Positions 7,573 to 14,777 of a stretch of 35,402 nucleotides of DNA are shown piece after piece. The notes under the pieces are model-generated. The model was not told the origin of the DNA, searched no databases, and worked only from the letters and a program-made list of their open reading frames with translations. The stretch's first letter is position 1. The number at the start of each line of letters is the position of its first letter. The DNA comes from Clostridia bacterium (GTDB taxonomy: Bacteria > Bacillota > Clostridia > TANB77 > CAG-508), in contig JAAWNJ010000134.1 in assembly GCA_022798895.1 (NCBI GenBank), forward strand, positions 1-35,402. The letters are read 5' to 3'. The position numbers and the translations under genes are program-made.

Positions 7573-8643
7573 TTAAAATGGCAAATCATCTGGACTAGAA
7601 ATAGGAACAGTAATACCAAAGTCAATATTATGACTACCATCTTTCTCAGAAGTATAATCTGACAATATACCCATAGTATAAAATGAAGTCTTTGAACCAC
7701 AAATTGGACAATAACGAGCATTTGAGTCACAAGCTTCACCACAACCACCAATCATATTTCCATAGCCATCTGTTTCATAATTAGTACAACGATTATATAA
7801 TTCTAAACCACATATTTTGCAATAATCACCATAGGATACTTCTTCATTGTCACATCTAGGACACTTTGTCACTTTATTATCTTTATCTGTTTCGATTTCT
7901 TTTTTATATATCATAAAACCAGCTCCTTCTCTTTTATTAGCCATAAAAAATGAACGTTTATTTAAATTATTACCACAGATAGGGCAATAATTAATATGTT
8001 TATTCACTACATTTAAACATTTTTTGCAATATAGTTGTTTAACCTTCAAATCTCCAAGACCTAAACTAATTGCTTTAGTCTTGGATAAAACAACTAAAGA
8101 ATTTATACTTTGTCCTTTCTTATATTGAAAGATTTCAGTTTCTAAACTATTTATTCTATTGCTTATTACGCCATAACTGACATTGAAGTATTGTGCTAAT
8201 TCCTCTATAGAATCATCTTCCCAATTAGAATGTGCATACTTCTTTTCTAATTCTAAATATTTAGGAATAAATAATTGATATGGTACTAAAAATTGTGCAG
8301 CACCTTCATTAGCTTGCCACTCAATATATGAATCTTGTTGTATGCTTTTATCAGAACACATTAATTGGCAATATGAAATATCATGAAAAAAATAATGTAT
8401 AAGTTCATGCATACAATCAAAATTTTGTTGATACTTTTCACGATTAGCATTCAATGCTATTGAAGTAGAATTAGAGCCTTTATATAAGATTCCACATATA
8501 TATTGACTTGGGAAAGCAATTTCATCTATATGAACATTTTTACAATATTTTTTTGCTAATTTCTTAGAGTCAATAGGATATGAAATATCAGTCATATCTA
8601 AACCTAGTTCATATTTTAGATTATCAATATGATTATAAAGCAT
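7573..8643 (-). CDS. immA: ImmA/IrrE-type metallopeptidase with C-terminal zinc ribbons
   Basis: A 356-aa protein. The N-terminal half is a peptidase M78 domain with the zinc motif HELIH (H79, E80, H83) and the downstream acidic ligand region IEWQANEGAAQFLVP (E107). Its second half carries zinc-ribbon repeats: CKKC/CPIC, CPRC/CKIC and GGCGEAC/CPIC. ImmA of ICEBs1 and related elements cleaves the neighbouring ImmR repressor, and gene order here (repressor then peptidase) is the same. Start choice: GTG 8682 and ATG 8670 overlap the repressor gene, while ATG 8643 has GGAG seven bases upstream. The zinc-ribbon extension is not part of minimal ImmA and may sense metal or nucleic acid. Confidence 0.88.
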   Translation of the reverse strand: MLYNHIDNLKYELGLDMTDISYPIDSKKLAKKYCKNVHIDEIAFPSQYICGILYKGSNSTSIALNANREKYQQNFDCMHELIHYFFHDISYCQLMCSDKSIQQDSYIEWQANEGAAQFLVPYQLFIPKYLELEKKYAHSNWEDDSIEELAQYFNVSYGVISNRINSLETEIFQYKKGQSINSLVVLSKTKAISLGLGDLKVKQLYCKKCLNVVNKHINYCPICGNNLNKRSFFMANKREGAGFMIYKKEIETDKDNKVTKCPRCDNEEVSYGDYCKICGLELYNRCTNYETDGYGNMIGGCGEACDSNARYCPICGSKTSFYTMGILSDYTSEKDGSHNIDFGITVPISSPDDLPF

Positions 8644-8659
8644 TTTTTTGCTCCAATAT

Positions 8660-9028
8660 TCAGTTTTCATCTGTAGTATCACGCTTTCTGGCTCTGTCTA
8701 AAAAATCCATAGCTAGCATTAAATCTTCAGGAGTATATCCTTTTTCTTTAGCAGTTTGCATTATTCTAAAATAAGCATTGTTCTTAATACTTTCAGTGTT
8801 TTTTTCTTCTACTAAATCGGACTTAAGTACACCTAAATAATCAGCCAACATTTGAACAGTACCCATTCGAGGATATTTTTTTGCATTACACCAGTCAGAA
8901 ACAGTAGAAGAAGATAAGTTTAAGTCATTCATTAAATCCATTTGAGTTTTATTTCTTTGCTTTAACCAATATTGAAGATTTTGAGCAAAGATTTCTTTTT
9001 GTTTTTGATTATTGTTTTCAGTATCCAT
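8660..9028 (-). CDS. XRE-family phage repressor (cI/ImmR-like)
   Basis: A 122-aa protein with a helix-turn-helix in residues about 18-65 (NKTQMDLMNDLNLSSSTVSD) and a helical C-terminal part (EDLMLAMDFLDRARKR). It is too short for a LexA-like self-cleaving domain, consistent with inactivation by the adjacent ImmA-like peptidase. ATG 9028 is preferred to GTG 9037 because GGTGGAGAG is well spaced for it. It is the first gene of the leftward lysogeny operon and is expected to bind the operators between it and the divergent HTH gene. Confidence 0.85.
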   Translation of the reverse strand: MDTENNNQKQKEIFAQNLQYWLKQRNKTQMDLMNDLNLSSSTVSDWCNAKKYPRMGTVQMLADYLGVLKSDLVEEKNTESIKNNAYFRIMQTAKEKGYTPEDLMLAMDFLDRARKRDTTDEN

Positions 9029-9048
9029 AAAAATCACTCTCCACCTAC

Positions 9049-9139
9049 ATTATAAGCTAATAGCGAAAAAAAATCAATGTTTTTCAAAAAAAATCTCGCT
9101 TTTAGTATTGACATATCGCAAAAAGCGTGATAGGATAAT
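9049..9139. promoter_or_regulatory. Divergent lysogeny/lytic promoter and operator region
   Basis: Leftward: TTGATT (9072-9077) and TATAAT (9049-9054), 17 bases apart, for the repressor. Rightward: TTGACA (9108-9113) and TAGGAT (9131-9136), 17 bases apart, for the early genes. Candidate operators are AGCGA (9062-9066) with TCGCT (9096-9100), and a second dyad, TATCGC with GCGTGATA around AAAAA, inside the rightward spacer. A related dyad, TCTCG/CGAGA, recurs at 9364-9380 near the end of the next gene. The shared element looks like TCGC/GCGA. Confidence 0.7.
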
Positions 9140-9163
9140 AGACAACATAAGGAGGTGAACAAG

Positions 9164-9400
9164 GTGCAAGAGTTTAAAATTACATTAGAAGCAGCAAGAG
9201 TAAATGCTGGATATAATCAAAAAGTTGCAGCAAGACTATTACACGTAGATCCATACACACTAAGGAATTGGGAAAAAGGAAGAACAAGTCCTACATTAAA
9301 GAAAGTAAAAGAAATAGAAAAATTATACAACATAGATTTTGACTATATTTTTTTACCATACAATCTCGCAAATAACGAGAAACAAAAGGAGGTAAGATGA
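9164..9400 (+). CDS. Small XRE-family HTH protein (Cro-like)
   Basis: A 78-aa protein, almost all helix-turn-helix (AARVNAGYNQKVAARLLHVD, then YTLRNWEKG). It is the first rightward gene and faces the repressor across the operator region, the place of Cro in temperate phages. GTG at 9155 overlaps the ribosome site itself, while GTG 9164 has GGAGG eight bases upstream and is chosen. Its last bases contain the TCTCG/CGAGA dyad, so expression of the following genes may be autoregulated. Its stop codon overlaps the start of the endonuclease gene (ATGA). Confidence 0.85.
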   Translation: MQEFKITLEAARVNAGYNQKVAARLLHVDPYTLRNWEKGRTSPTLKKVKEIEKLYNIDFDYIFLPYNLANNEKQKEVR

Positions 9401-10134
9401 AAAAATATACAAATTATGAACACTATAGAAGATATAAATCTATGATAAATAGATGCTATAACAAAAATCATACTTATTACTACAACTATGGTGGTAGAGG
9501 AATTACAGTATGTGATGAATGGAAAAATGACTATCAAAAGTTTTGTGATTGGGCTAACAGTTCAGGATATAAAGAAGGCTTGACATTAGACAGAATTGAT
9601 AATAACAAAGGATATAGTCCAGAAAATTGTAGATGGGCAACAAGAAAAGAACAAGGAAGAAATCAAAGAACAAATGTGAAAATAACAATTAACGGAGAAA
9701 CAAAATTAATGTGTGAATGGGCAGAAATATCTGGAATTAGCGAAGGAAACATTAGCAAAAGAATAAAACGAGGATGGAGTAATAAAGATTTGCTAAAACC
9801 ACTCAAAGAAACAAACCATTATATAAAACATAATGGAGAAAGACATACCATAGTAGAATGGTCAAAAATTTTAAGTATTCCATATACAACGATATCGCAA
9901 AGAGTAGCAAAGGGATTACAACCGTTTGAAAATCACGATGACATTAGAAAAGAAAAAGCAAGACAAGCAACATCGAAAAAGATTAGGCAATATGATTTAA
10001 ATGGGAACTTTATTCAAGAATGGAGCTCTATTGTTGAAGCTAGTAGGCATTATAATATGGTTGCACCTTCAATAAGTGGAAACTTAAGAGGCAAGACGAA
10101 GACGGCAGGAGGATATGTGTGGAAATATGTATAA
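9397..10134 (+). CDS. HNH-like homing endonuclease with NUMOD-type DNA-binding repeats
   Basis: A 245-aa protein. Residues 1-90 match the phage endonuclease module with GGRGI (32-36), the catalytic box LDRIDNN (64-70) and SPENCRWAT (74-82). Two HTH-like repeats follow (MCEWAEISGISEGNISKRI and VEWSKILSIPYTTISQRV), then a C-terminal NUMOD1 unit (QYDLNGNFIQEWSSIVEA). Such enzymes are selfish DNA-cutting elements. It is free-standing between the Cro-like and antirepressor genes, starting inside the previous stop codon. It has no CGG recoding site. Confidence 0.82.
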   Translation: MKKYTNYEHYRRYKSMINRCYNKNHTYYYNYGGRGITVCDEWKNDYQKFCDWANSSGYKEGLTLDRIDNNKGYSPENCRWATRKEQGRNQRTNVKITINGETKLMCEWAEISGISEGNISKRIKRGWSNKDLLKPLKETNHYIKHNGERHTIVEWSKILSIPYTTISQRVAKGLQPFENHDDIRKEKARQATSKKIRQYDLNGNFIQEWSSIVEASRHYNMVAPSISGNLRGKTKTAGGYVWKYV

Positions 10135-10148
10135 AAGGAGAAAAACAA

Positions 10149-10949
10149 ATGAACAATTTACAACTAATTAAATCAGAAAAATTTGGAGAAGTAGAATGCG
10201 ATATCTACTCAAATAAAAAAGAAATGTTTATGACAAATACACAATTAGGAGAATGCTTAGGATACAGTAATCCGAGAATATCAATTGGAAATATTGTAAA
10301 CAGAAATGAATATTTGAAAGATAAAGAGTTTTCAGCCGTAATCAAAATGATTACACCTTCAGGAGAACAAGAAACAAGAATATTTACTGAAGATGGTATC
10401 TATGAAATAACAATGTTAGCGAAGACAGAGAAAGCAAAAGAATTTAGAGCATTTATAAGAAAGTTACTTAAATCATTAAGAAAAGGCGAAGCAAAACTTA
10501 TAAAACCTTCTAATGAGCAAATGCAATTATTAGAAATTAAAAAGAAAAATGCAGATGCAAGATTAAGAAATGCAAAAGTAAGAGAAGCAAAGTTTTTATT
10601 AGAAGCAGTGGACAAGTATAAGAACGTATTAGCAGAACAAAGTGTAGAACTATTAACAATAAATGCATTAGAAGTTATAAATGGAAAGAACACACTAGAT
10701 AGACCAAAGCTTCCAGAAGGAAAATATTATTCTGCTACAGAAATAGGAGATGAATTAGGGATAACTGCTAATAAGGTAGGGAAGATTGCTAATGCAAATA
10801 ACTTAAAAACAGATGAATATGGAAAAACAGTATTAAGCAAATCATTATATGGTCCAAAACAATGCCCAACCTTTATATATAACGAAAAAGGAAAAAACAA
10901 AATTAAAGAATTACTAGGAGGTAGAGAAGATGCTTTATATAAAAACTAA
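10149..10949 (+). CDS. BRO-N domain phage antirepressor
   Basis: A 266-aa protein with an N-terminal BRO-N domain (residues 1-110; KEMFMTNTQLGECLGYSNPR, then GIYEITMLAKTEKAKEFRAF) and a C-terminal winged-helix-like part (YYSATEIGDELGITANKVG through FIYNEKGKNKIKELL). Proteins of this type act as antirepressors or regulators that promote lytic growth. ATG 10149 has AAAAGGAG seven bases upstream; an in-frame ATG at 10119 inside the preceding gene is not used. The end overlaps the next ORF by 20 bases, so the two are likely translated together. Confidence 0.85.
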   Translation: MNNLQLIKSEKFGEVECDIYSNKKEMFMTNTQLGECLGYSNPRISIGNIVNRNEYLKDKEFSAVIKMITPSGEQETRIFTEDGIYEITMLAKTEKAKEFRAFIRKLLKSLRKGEAKLIKPSNEQMQLLEIKKKNADARLRNAKVREAKFLLEAVDKYKNVLAEQSVELLTINALEVINGKNTLDRPKLPEGKYYSATEIGDELGITANKVGKIANANNLKTDEYGKTVLSKSLYGPKQCPTFIYNEKGKNKIKELLGGREDALYKN

Positions 10950-11127
10950 TATTTCAGATGATGTAGAAATGAAAGTAGACTTATATGATGATGAAATCTA
11001 TACACAATGCTCAAAATGTGGAAAAGAAATGCAAGTAGAAACAGAAGTATTAAGACAAATATTACAAGATGGGGATTTAGCAAGCACATCATTATATTGT
11101 GGAAAATGTTCAAAAGAGGAGGTCTAA
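10930..11127 (+). CDS. Small zinc-ribbon protein, unknown role
   Basis: A 65-aa acidic protein with two CxxC knuckles (CSKC near residue 29 and CGKC near 60), expected to hold one zinc. AGGAGG lies seven bases before ATG 10930. Its stop codon shares a base with the start of the next gene (TAATG), a linkage used repeatedly in this phage. Confidence 0.75.
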   Translation: MLYIKTNISDDVEMKVDLYDDEIYTQCSKCGKEMQVETEVLRQILQDGDLASTSLYCGKCSKEEV

Positions 11128-11414
11128 TGGAACAAAACTTATTAACAACCAAGCAAGCTATGGAGTACTTCCAAGTCAAAGACAGCAGAACAATTAAAAA
11201 ATTCATAAAGCAAGGCTTGAAATGTATTCCAATAGGCTCAAAAGATTATCGTTTTGACAAGAGAGACTTAGAAGAATTTATAGAACACTTAAAAGAACTA
11301 GCACAACAAGAAATGATACAGATATATCCAGTTAAGCGAAAAGCAAAATGTAAAACAGTTAATATTGATTACGAAAAATTACGAATCAATAGAGAACTAA
11401 ACAAAGTAGTATGA
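11127..11414 (+). CDS. Excisionase-like helix-turn-helix protein (HTH_17 type)
   Basis: A 95-aa protein with a MerR/excisionase-type winged HTH: LLTTKQAMEYFQVKDSRTIK then GLKCIPIGSKDYRFDKRDLE, the usual motif of Xis and related phage regulators. The C-terminal 30 residues are basic and unassigned. ATG 11127 has AGAGGAGG upstream. It could be the excisionase, but it lies far from the attachment site, so a transcriptional role is equally possible. Confidence 0.7.
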   Translation: MEQNLLTTKQAMEYFQVKDSRTIKKFIKQGLKCIPIGSKDYRFDKRDLEEFIEHLKELAQQEMIQIYPVKRKAKCKTVNIDYEKLRINRELNKVV

Positions 11415-11429
11415 AAGGAGTTGATACAA

Positions 11430-11543
11430 ATGAAGAAAGCAAAACACTTAAGAAAACAACGAAAGAAAATTATCATAGAAATTATTGAAAGTATGATTTT
11501 TGGACTAGTTTATGCAAGTTTATTTATATTATTTTTTATTTAA
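11430..11543 (+). CDS. 37-aa single-pass membrane peptide
   Basis: The ORF runs from ATG 11430 (AGGAG ten bases upstream) to TAA 11541. A basic head (MKKAKHLRKQRKK) precedes a hydrophobic helix (MIFGLVYASLFILFFI) reaching the C-terminus. No family is recognised. Confidence 0.6.
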   Translation: MKKAKHLRKQRKKIIIEIIESMIFGLVYASLFILFFI

Positions 11544-11558
11544 AAGGAGGAAAGAGAA

Positions 11559-11813
11559 ATGTTAGAAACAAGAAAAGACAAAATTATAAAAGAACAAGAG
11601 ATTACAATTAAAAATCAAAAAGAACTTATTGAGGATTTGAAGAAAAAGGATAATTTACAATCAACAAGCAATGCTGGACTAAGAAATGAAATTGAAGATT
11701 TGAAACTTATATTAACAAATGTAGCTAACTTAAGTTATGAAGGTCAATTTAGTTCAGAGTTAGTTTTAGCAAAAATAAAGAAACTAGTTTGCGACTACCA
11801 ATCTAAAAACTAG
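11559..11813 (+). CDS. Coiled-coil phage protein, unknown function
   Basis: An 84-aa protein, Lys/Glu-rich and predicted coiled coil through residues 5-55, ending in a short helix (SSELVLAKIKKLVCDY). AAAGGAGG lies upstream of ATG 11559. After its stop, 11814-11894 is untranslated and contains a hairpin (TCTACTG 11844-11850 with CAGTAGA 11867-11873) upstream of the next gene. Confidence 0.65.
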   Translation: MLETRKDKIIKEQEITIKNQKELIEDLKKKDNLQSTSNAGLRNEIEDLKLILTNVANLSYEGQFSSELVLAKIKKLVCDYQSKN

Positions 11814-11894
11814 CTTCAAAAAACAAATTATATAAATTCACTTTCTACTGTTATTGTAGCAAATTTCAGTAGATGTGTCAAGAAAGGAACTGAA

Positions 11895-12131
11895 ATGAAA
11901 GAATTATTATTACAAATTTTAGATAAATGTTATGAAATATCAACTACAACAAAAGCAGACGTGTTTTTTAGTTATTCACCACATTGTAATTTCTATGATG
12001 TGTATTATTGTCAAAATGGATGGAACAAAGATGGAGAAGCAATGTTTATTAATTCTAGTACAAAAATTAATATTGAGAATTTAAAAGACACAATAAAAGA
12101 ATTAGAAAGAATAACAGAGGAGGCTAATTAA
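11895..12131 (+). CDS. Hypothetical phage protein (78 aa)
   Basis: ATG 11895 is preceded by AAAGGAACTGAA. The mixed alpha/beta composition includes an aromatic, Cys-containing middle (FFSYSPHCNFYDVYYCQNGW). It is followed directly by the next gene, with stop TAA abutting ATG. No known family is recognised. Confidence 0.65.
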   Translation: MKELLLQILDKCYEISTTTKADVFFSYSPHCNFYDVYYCQNGWNKDGEAMFINSSTKINIENLKDTIKELERITEEAN

Positions 12132-12497
12132 ATGGAAAAATTAGATTTGAACAGCGAATTATTAAAGCCTATGAAAGACCAACTAGAAGTTATTTTGAAT
12201 AGATTAATGCTTATTGTATCAGAAGAAAACAAAGAAGCAGAAATTACATTAAAAATCGAGTTAGATAAATCAGTAGAGAGAAAAATTGAAGACGGAGAAG
12301 TTACAAACAGATGGGTAGAGCCACGAATTACATTTCAAATTGGAGAAAAAATCAAAGAGACAAAAAACACTATAAAAGGCAGTGTAGGGGAAGACTACGA
12401 ACTAAAAATCGATAAAGATACAAATATTCTTTATATTGAAAAAATTAACGAACAGACAAGCATGTTTGATGAAGCAGACGAGGAGGACGAAGAATAG
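12132..12497 (+). CDS. Hypothetical phage protein (121 aa)
   Basis: It is acidic and starts at ATG 12132 with AGAGGAGG upstream. The middle looks beta-rich (RWVEPRITFQIGEKI) and the C-terminus is an Asp/Glu run (DEADEEDEE). The TAG stop overlaps the GTG start of the next ORF by one base. In other Bacillota phages small acidic proteins are common beside the recombination genes, but no function is assigned. Confidence 0.65.
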   Translation: MEKLDLNSELLKPMKDQLEVILNRLMLIVSEENKEAEITLKIELDKSVERKIEDGEVTNRWVEPRITFQIGEKIKETKNTIKGSVGEDYELKIDKDTNILYIEKINEQTSMFDEADEEDEE

Positions 12498-12703
12498 TGG
12501 CAATTTTGAACAACAACAAAATTAGATGGATTGTGAAGACAATTCAAGCTATTGCTAAGAGAAAGAAAATGCACGACGAGTATAAACAACCAGATGGCTA
12601 TATGAAAGCATACAGAAAGAATAATTTTATCAGAATAGAAATCAAAGTAGGAGGATACAAAAAAGATGACAGACCAAGAAAAAACATGGCTCGAAGAACG
12701 TAA
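12497..12703 (+). CDS. Hypothetical basic phage protein (68 aa)
   Basis: The GTG start is in TAGTG, with GAGGAGG upstream. It is Lys/Arg-rich (KRKKMHDEYKQPDGYMKAYR), which suggests nucleic-acid contact. Its 3' end overlaps the start of the YqaJ gene by 38 bases, so this real ORF and the recoded exonuclease share sequence in different frames. Confidence 0.55.
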   Translation: MAILNNNKIRWIVKTIQAIAKRKKMHDEYKQPDGYMKAYRKNNFIRIEIKVGGYKKDDRPRKNMARRT

Positions 12704-13310
12704 AAATCGGAATTGGAGGAAGCGACGCAGCAACTATATTAGGGCTAAATCCTTACAAGTCAAATATAGATTTATGGAAAGAAAAGACTAGAAGAAAAGA
12801 AGCACCAGATATATCAGACAAGCCTTACGTGAAGTATCGGACACGAAGCAGAAGAACATCTAAGAAATCTATTTGCATTAGATTTTCCAAAGTATGAGGT
12901 TCAACACGAAGAATACAAGATTATAAAACACTCAGAATATCCATTCTTATTTGCTAGTTTAGATGGAACGTTGATAGATAAGGATACTGGCGAAATGGGG
13001 ATTTTGGAGATAAAAACTACAAACATTTTACAAAGTATGCAAAAAGAGAAATGGAAAGAAAAGATTCCAGACAACTATTTCTGCCAAGTACTTCATTATT
13101 TGAATGTAACACGGATATTCTTTTGCAATATTAAAAGCGCAACTTAAATATGATTACAATGGAGATATAAAGCTAGAGACAAGGCACTATTACATAAATA
13201 GAAGCGATTATGAAAAAGATATTGAATATTTGAAAGAAAAGGAAATAGAGTTTTGGAAGAACTATGTGGAGAAAGATGTAGAGCCAGCAAGAATTTTACC
13301 AGAAATTTAA
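12666..13310 (+). CDS. YqaJ-like recombination exonuclease, recoded by three CGG +1 shifts
   Basis: A 213-aa product appears only if the frame moves +1 at CGG 12708, 12838 and 13112 (segments of 14, 43, 91 and 65 codons). The joined protein has the YqaJ order: WLEERKN then GIGGSDAA, then YGHEAEEHLRNLF, SLDGTLID, the catalytic GILEIKTT and YFCQVLHYLNVTGYSFAIL. All three shift points fall on glycines in well-conserved family positions. With RecT downstream it forms a two-component (RecE/RecT-like) recombination system; the exonuclease resects ends and RecT anneals. ATG 12666 has AGGAGG about eleven bases upstream. Without recoding the product stops after 41 codons. Three independent frameshifts of identical type argue against decay. 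Confidence 0.85.
12708..12711 (+). other. CGG +1 recoding site 1 (YqaJ)
   Basis: AAT CGG A: the frame continues as AAT, skip C, GGA. Restores N-GIGGSDAA. Confidence 0.85.
12838..12841 (+). other. CGG +1 recoding site 2 (YqaJ)
   Basis: TAT CGG A: continues as TAT, skip C, GGA. Restores KYGHEAEEHLR. Confidence 0.85.
13112..13115 (+). other. CGG +1 recoding site 3 (YqaJ)
   Basis: ACA CGG A: continues as ACA, skip C, GGA. Restores the conserved VTG of the family. Confidence 0.85.
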
Positions 13311-13329
13311 AAGAAAGCGAGAAAACAAA

Positions 13330-13648
13330 ATGAAAAAACAAATTATAAGTGTAATTTATGAAGATAACAAAGAGCCTAAAAAGTTTAATGAACAGAGTAG
13401 AACATATAGTTACTATACACAATTAAAAACATTACAGGTAGGAGACATTGTAGATTGCCCTGTACGGAAAAAATAATAAAAGAAGTGTAATAGGACAAGT
13501 TGTTGAATTAAATGTCTCAGAAACAAAAATAGAAGCATTTAAGGACAAGGTAAAAGAGATTACGACGAAGTACAACAAAAAAGCATTTTTCGAAAAAGAC
13601 GAATACCAGGTAGAGGAGGAAATCGAAATTGGAACTAAAAACAAGTGA
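13330..13648 (+). CDS. Hypothetical phage protein (105 aa), one CGG +1 shift
   Basis: ATG 13330 opens 45 codons (MKKQIISVIYEDNKEPKKF to VDCPV) that would stop two codons after CGG 13465. Skipping C gives 60 more codons (GKNNKRSVIGQVVELNVSET to EIGTKNK) ending at 13648 with a 20-base overlap into the DUF1351 gene. The first half resembles short beta-rich proteins that phages carry next to DUF1351 and RecT. No family name is certain. The tight overlap with the next ribosome site supports the extended reading. Confidence 0.7.
13465..13468 (+). other. CGG +1 recoding site 4
   Basis: GTA CGG A: continues as GTA, skip C, GGA, in the 105-aa protein before DUF1351. Confidence 0.75.
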
Positions 13649-14456
13649 AGTACAAGAAATTGCACCAGTAACATTCAATTTTGAAGAACTAAAAAAAGAA
13701 CTTACAGAAAAATCAAAATATTATGCTACAGCAGTATATACAGAAGATACGATTACAACAGCTAAACAAGATAGAGCAAATTTGAATAAATTAGTAAAAG
13801 CTGTAGATGACGAAAAGAAACGTGTTAAAAACATAATTATGAAACCATATACAACATTTGAGACACAATGTAAAGAGTTAATGGAAATCGTAAAAAATGC
13901 CGTTGAGAACATAGATAGTCAAATCAAGAGTTTTGAAGATAAAAAAAAGCAAGAGAAAATTCAGCAGGTTATCCAGTATTTCTTTGACCATGTAGGAATT
14001 TATGACGGTTTAATTAACTTTGACATTATCTATAACGACAGATGGGAAAACGTAACTTATGAAATGAAAACTATTCAACAAGAAATTGACCACATCATTG
14101 CCAAAGCAAAAACTGACTTGATGGTAATTAATAGCAATGTAATTAACGAAGAAACAAATAAACAAGTAACAGATTTTTATTTCAAGAATATCAACAAGTC
14201 AGATTGCTTAGGTTTAGCTTTAAACGAAGCTAAAACAATAGAAGCTACAAAAAGTAGAATTACTGAAATGAAGAAACAAGAAGAGAAAAAAGCTACTGCC
14301 GAACAAGCAAAGCAAACTATCATTCCAGAAAGTGAACAGTCGAAAGAAAAAATGCAACTATATGAACTAAGATTTAAAGTGGCTGTAACAAAAGAGCAAA
14401 TGTCAATGCTAAAAGAGTTTTTTATTAGTAACAAGATCAGATTTGAAAGAATATAG
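13629..14456 (+). CDS. DUF1351 family phage protein
   Basis: A 275-aa, largely helical protein. Residues 15-110 carry the DUF1351 pattern (YYATAVYTEDTITTAKQDRA, LNKLVKAVDDEKKRVKNIIM, PYTTFETQCKELM). The C-terminus is a Lys/Glu coiled coil plus a short module (LYELRFKVAVTKEQMSMLKE). DUF1351 genes are regularly adjacent to recT in Bacillota phages and are thought to assist recombination; the mechanism is unknown. The start is TTG 13629 with AGAGGAGG upstream. Confidence 0.85.
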   Translation: MELKTSEVQEIAPVTFNFEELKKELTEKSKYYATAVYTEDTITTAKQDRANLNKLVKAVDDEKKRVKNIIMKPYTTFETQCKELMEIVKNAVENIDSQIKSFEDKKKQEKIQQVIQYFFDHVGIYDGLINFDIIYNDRWENVTYEMKTIQQEIDHIIAKAKTDLMVINSNVINEETNKQVTDFYFKNINKSDCLGLALNEAKTIEATKSRITEMKKQEEKKATAEQAKQTIIPESEQSKEKMQLYELRFKVAVTKEQMSMLKEFFISNKIRFERI

Positions 14457-14468
14457 GAGGGAGAAGCA

Positions 14469-14777
14469 ATGAATAATTCTAAATGTCCAATTTGTGAGAA
14501 TGAAGAAATTAATCAAGAAGATAACTACTGCAAAATATGTGGACATAAATTCGAGAAGCAATTAATTGCGGAAATTGCAAGAAATAATGACGAAAGTATA
14601 ACTGCAAGAATAGTAAAAAGTAATGCAAGTATTTATGAGGTTGTAGCAGGAATGATAATACTTTTAGATATTGTTGTAACTCAAAGTGAAAAAAATGTAG
14701 ATGAAGTTTTTGAAATAATGAGAGAAATTAGAGAGAAGAAAATAGAAAGAGAGGAAAACCAAGATGCAAGTAAATAA
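14469..14777 (+). CDS. Zinc-ribbon protein (102 aa)
   Basis: The N-terminal ribbon CPIC...CKIC (residues 6-28) is followed by a helical part (AGMIILLDIVVTQSEKNVDE). AGGAGGGAG precedes ATG 14469. Its end overlaps recT by 14 bases. The fold is clear and the function is not. Confidence 0.7.
   Translation: MNNSKCPICENEEINQEDNYCKICGHKFEKQLIAEIARNNDESITARIVKSNASIYEVVAGMIILLDIVVTQSEKNVDEVFEIMREIREKKIEREENQDASK

Noticed and set aside
10119..10148. Longer N-terminus for the BRO-N antirepressor
   Set aside because: The extension overlaps the endonuclease gene. AAAAGGAG is correctly placed for ATG 10149.
10400..10693. Long minus-strand ORFs opposite phage genes (here and at 12431, 13144, 17385, 18075, 20207, 30242 and others)
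   Set aside because: They mirror AT-rich plus-strand coding DNA, lack ribosome sites and give Phe/Leu/Ser-rich chains typical of shadow frames.
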